Source: 20-14-all-45-10 sp964435965
GTDB lineage: Bacteria; Chloroflexota; Dehalococcoidia; GIF9; AB-539-J10
Length of the DNA stretch: 5,477 bases
Assembly: GCA_964435965.1 (NCBI GenBank)
Contig: CAYTBB010000084.1
Coordinates: 1 to 5,477, forward strand
Direction of reading: 5' to 3'
Made by a program: the position numbers and the translations under genes. Of the stretch, positions 4,446-5,477 are shown piece after piece. The notes under the pieces were generated by a model. The model was not told where the DNA came from. It saw only the letters and a program-made list of their open reading frames with translations, and searched no databases. Each line of letters begins with the position of its first letter. Within the stretch, counting starts at the first letter, position 1.

Positions 4446-5359
4446 CAACAGTATTCATTTCGGCGCTTTTGTTTTCAATAATAACTGCAGTTCACTTAGT
4501 TAATTTGGTAGAAGCAAACTTTTATCCTATTTCTAGAGGAGTTAAGCCTCCAGATGCCGATGAGGAACCGCCCGTAGTTTCAATTTTTTCGCCACAAGAT
4601 GGCGAGGCATATGTTCTGAACAGCATGTCTCTAACATTTAATGTGAGTTTGGGAGAATCAACGTCTGGTATGCCTAGGTGGTTAGTTGAGCTTTATTTTG
4701 AAGGAGATTGGCAAGAAAACAAAACTTACGTTAATGTTGACGAGTATGATTATGAAAAGTATCATTCCGAACGTTCTTTGCTTCCTTCCGAGTTTTCGTT
4801 TAACCTGACAAATATACCTGAAGGAAAACACACCATAACAGTCTACGCAAACGTAAAAAGTCACGAATGGGAAGACCCAGAAGGAGGTCTTCCTGTTTTT
4901 TATTGGGATTTTTTCATTAACTGCTCCGCGTCAATCAACTTTACCATCGACACTGTTCCCCCAAAAGTAGCGGTTTTGTCACCGGAAAACAAAACATATG
5001 ACACAACTGATATCCCATTGAATTTCACAGTGAACGAGCCCGTTTCAGAAATCACATATGTCCTAGATGGACAAGCAAACGTGACCATTACCGGAAACAT
5101 GACTCTAACTGAATTATCTGAGGGTTCACATACCATAACAGTCTACGCAAACGATACTGCTGGGAACATTGGCACTTCTGAAACAGTTTACTTCAGCATA
5201 GATCAAACACCAAAGCTACTGATCTTAGGTTCAAACTTACCAATGGAATATGGATATGCCATTGTAGCAGCAACCGTGATTGTAGCTGCAATAGCTGGAT
5301 ACCTGTTCCTGAAAATTCTCCGGCGACGACCAAAACAAAATGCTACCGTAAATAAGTGA
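4424..5359 (+). CDS. Secreted, membrane-anchored surface protein with Ig-like domains (ACG start)
   Basis: About 311 residues if started at ACG 4424, or 296 from TTG 4469. The ACG choice restores a complete signal peptide: basic NKKTQ, hydrophobic residues 7-28 and a probable cut after A31 before N-F. A Ser/Pro-rich start leads into two beta-sandwich, Ig-like or bacterial-Ig-like domains, about 48-175 (PPVVSIFSPQDGEAY) and 177-260 (PPKVAVLSPENKTY). Each ends in a strand with HTITVYAN. A C-terminal membrane helix (about 276-299) is followed by the basic stop-transfer RRRPK. Ten N-x-S/T sequons (N73, 99, 127, 166, 172, 189, 200, 219, 225, 243) suggest a heavily N-glycosylated extracellular part. 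It is likely a cell-surface adhesin, S-layer-associated or cell-contact protein; the ligand is unknown. The gene overlaps the small membrane protein gene upstream and is followed 9 bases later by a paralogue. Such proteins are common in Bathyarchaeia-like genomes. Confidence 0.75.
   Translation, partial: TNKKTQLATVFISALLFSIITAVHLVNLVEANFYPISRGVKPPDADEEPPVVSIFSPQDGEAYVLNSMSLTFNVSLGESTSGMPRWLVELYFEGDWQENKTYVNVDEYDYEKYHSERSLLPSEFSFNLTNIPEGKHTITVYANVKSHEWEDPEGGLPVFYWDFFINCSASINFTIDTVPPKVAVLSPENKTYDTTDIPLNFTVNEPVSEITYVLDGQANVTITGNMTLTELSEGSHTITVYANDTAGNIGTSETVYFSIDQTPKLLILGSNLPMEYGYAIVAATVIVAAIAGYLFLKILRRRPKQNATVNK
4832..4853 (+). repeat. 22-base exact repeat, copy 1 (encodes TITVYAN)
   Basis: This 22-base stretch is identical to 5132-5153, exactly 300 bases (100 codons) downstream, and encodes the end strand of the first Ig-like domain. 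Identity at DNA level, including third codon positions, suggests recent domain duplication or gene conversion at this strand. Confidence 0.7.
5132..5153 (+). repeat. 22-base exact repeat, copy 2 (encodes TITVYAN)
   Basis: Second copy of the 22-base stretch at 4832-4853, in the same frame and in the second Ig-like domain. The residues before it are also alike (PEGKH and SEGSH), while the rest of the two domains has diverged. Confidence 0.7.
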
Positions 5360-5368
5360 GGGGGAGTA

Positions 5369-5477
5369 ATGAATACGAAAACTGTATTGGCAAAAGCGTT
5401 CATTACATTAATTTTGTTCTCGGCACTGGTTGGAGTGCAGTTCGTTAAGTTGGCAGCAGCAAATTTCATTCCACCTC
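5369..5477 (+). CDS. Start of a second secreted surface protein (3' end outside window)
   Basis: ATG 5369 has a purine-rich GAGGGGGAG site immediately upstream (5358-5366), and 36 codons are visible. They form a signal peptide: basic MNTKT, hydrophobic residues 6-28 and a likely cut after the alanines at 29-31 before N-F-I-P-P. The first 33 residues align without gaps to the start of the preceding surface protein (16 identities by eye), so the two genes are tandem paralogues. Only 9 bases separate them, which implies one operon. The mature protein lies beyond the window; a glycosylated, Ig-like, membrane-anchored protein is expected by analogy only. Confidence 0.8.
   Translation, partial: MNTKTVLAKAFITLILFSALVGVQFVKLAAANFIPP

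Noticed and set aside
4414..4503. 29-codon frame starting at GTG inside the Shine-Dalgarno of the surface gene
   Set aside because: Its start overlaps the ribosome binding site itself, it has no domain, and it runs out of frame with the clear signal peptide.
4871..4901. Perfect 7-base hairpin (GAAGACC / GGTCTTC) shortly before six T, like an intrinsic terminator
   Set aside because: It lies in the middle of the surface protein gene, whose frame continues intact on both sides. Archaea rarely use hairpin terminators, so it is probably chance, though premature termination is not excluded.
5203..5469. 88-codon minus-strand frame across the surface gene junction
   Set aside because: It is antisense to the membrane anchor and the next signal peptide, both well supported; it is a shadow frame.
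1..5477. CRISPR array, tRNA, rRNA, insertion sequence or integrase
   Set aside because: I looked for these and saw no regularly spaced repeats, cloverleaf, rRNA-like sequence, transposase motif or terminal inverted repeats.

Overview
The window looks archaeal, most plausibly from a Bathyarchaeia-like lineage or another anaerobic archaeon with acetyl-CoA-pathway metabolism. Three things suggest this: a CooC-type nickel-insertion ATPase; surface proteins with a short signal peptide ending in A-N-F, many N-glycosylation sequons and a C-terminal membrane anchor; and TATA-like boxes 25-40 bases upstream of starts, with strong GGAGGTG ribosome binding sites or leaderless starts. The lineage is an inference. 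No rRNA, tRNA or marker gene is present to prove it.

Left flank (1-936): the last 38 codons of a gene whose tail resembles the AcoX/ATP-NAD kinase family, then a complete cooC-like gene. CooC proteins use ATP to load nickel into carbon monoxide dehydrogenase. The CODH genes themselves are not in the window.

Middle (937-4250): a visibly more AT-rich block. A sampled 60-base line has about 20 G+C, against 26-27 in the flanks. It starts beside a palindrome that overlaps the cooC stop codon. It carries a 502-residue protein with a TIGR02391/Ymh-type HEPN-like domain (R-x4-H motif), a protein of about 198 residues with the layout of a PD-(D/E)XK nuclease, a 33-residue CxxC mini-protein and a 67-residue helical protein with a perfect Shine-Dalgarno. 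A 494-base non-coding stretch follows, holding several hairpins and two nearly identical operator-like palindromes. Two putative nuclease folds with small orphan genes in AT-rich DNA fit a small, horizontally acquired defence or mobile-element-conflict island. That function is a hypothesis.

Right flank (4251-5477): G+C rises again. A 64-residue two-helix membrane protein overlaps the start of a surface protein of about 311 residues, which is followed by the start of a second secreted paralogue. These three look like one co-transcribed cell-envelope cluster, with the twin operators just upstream of its promoter. The large surface protein has no ATG, GTG or TTG at the expected start. Its strong ribosome binding site points to an ACG codon, which aligns without gaps to the ATG of the next gene.
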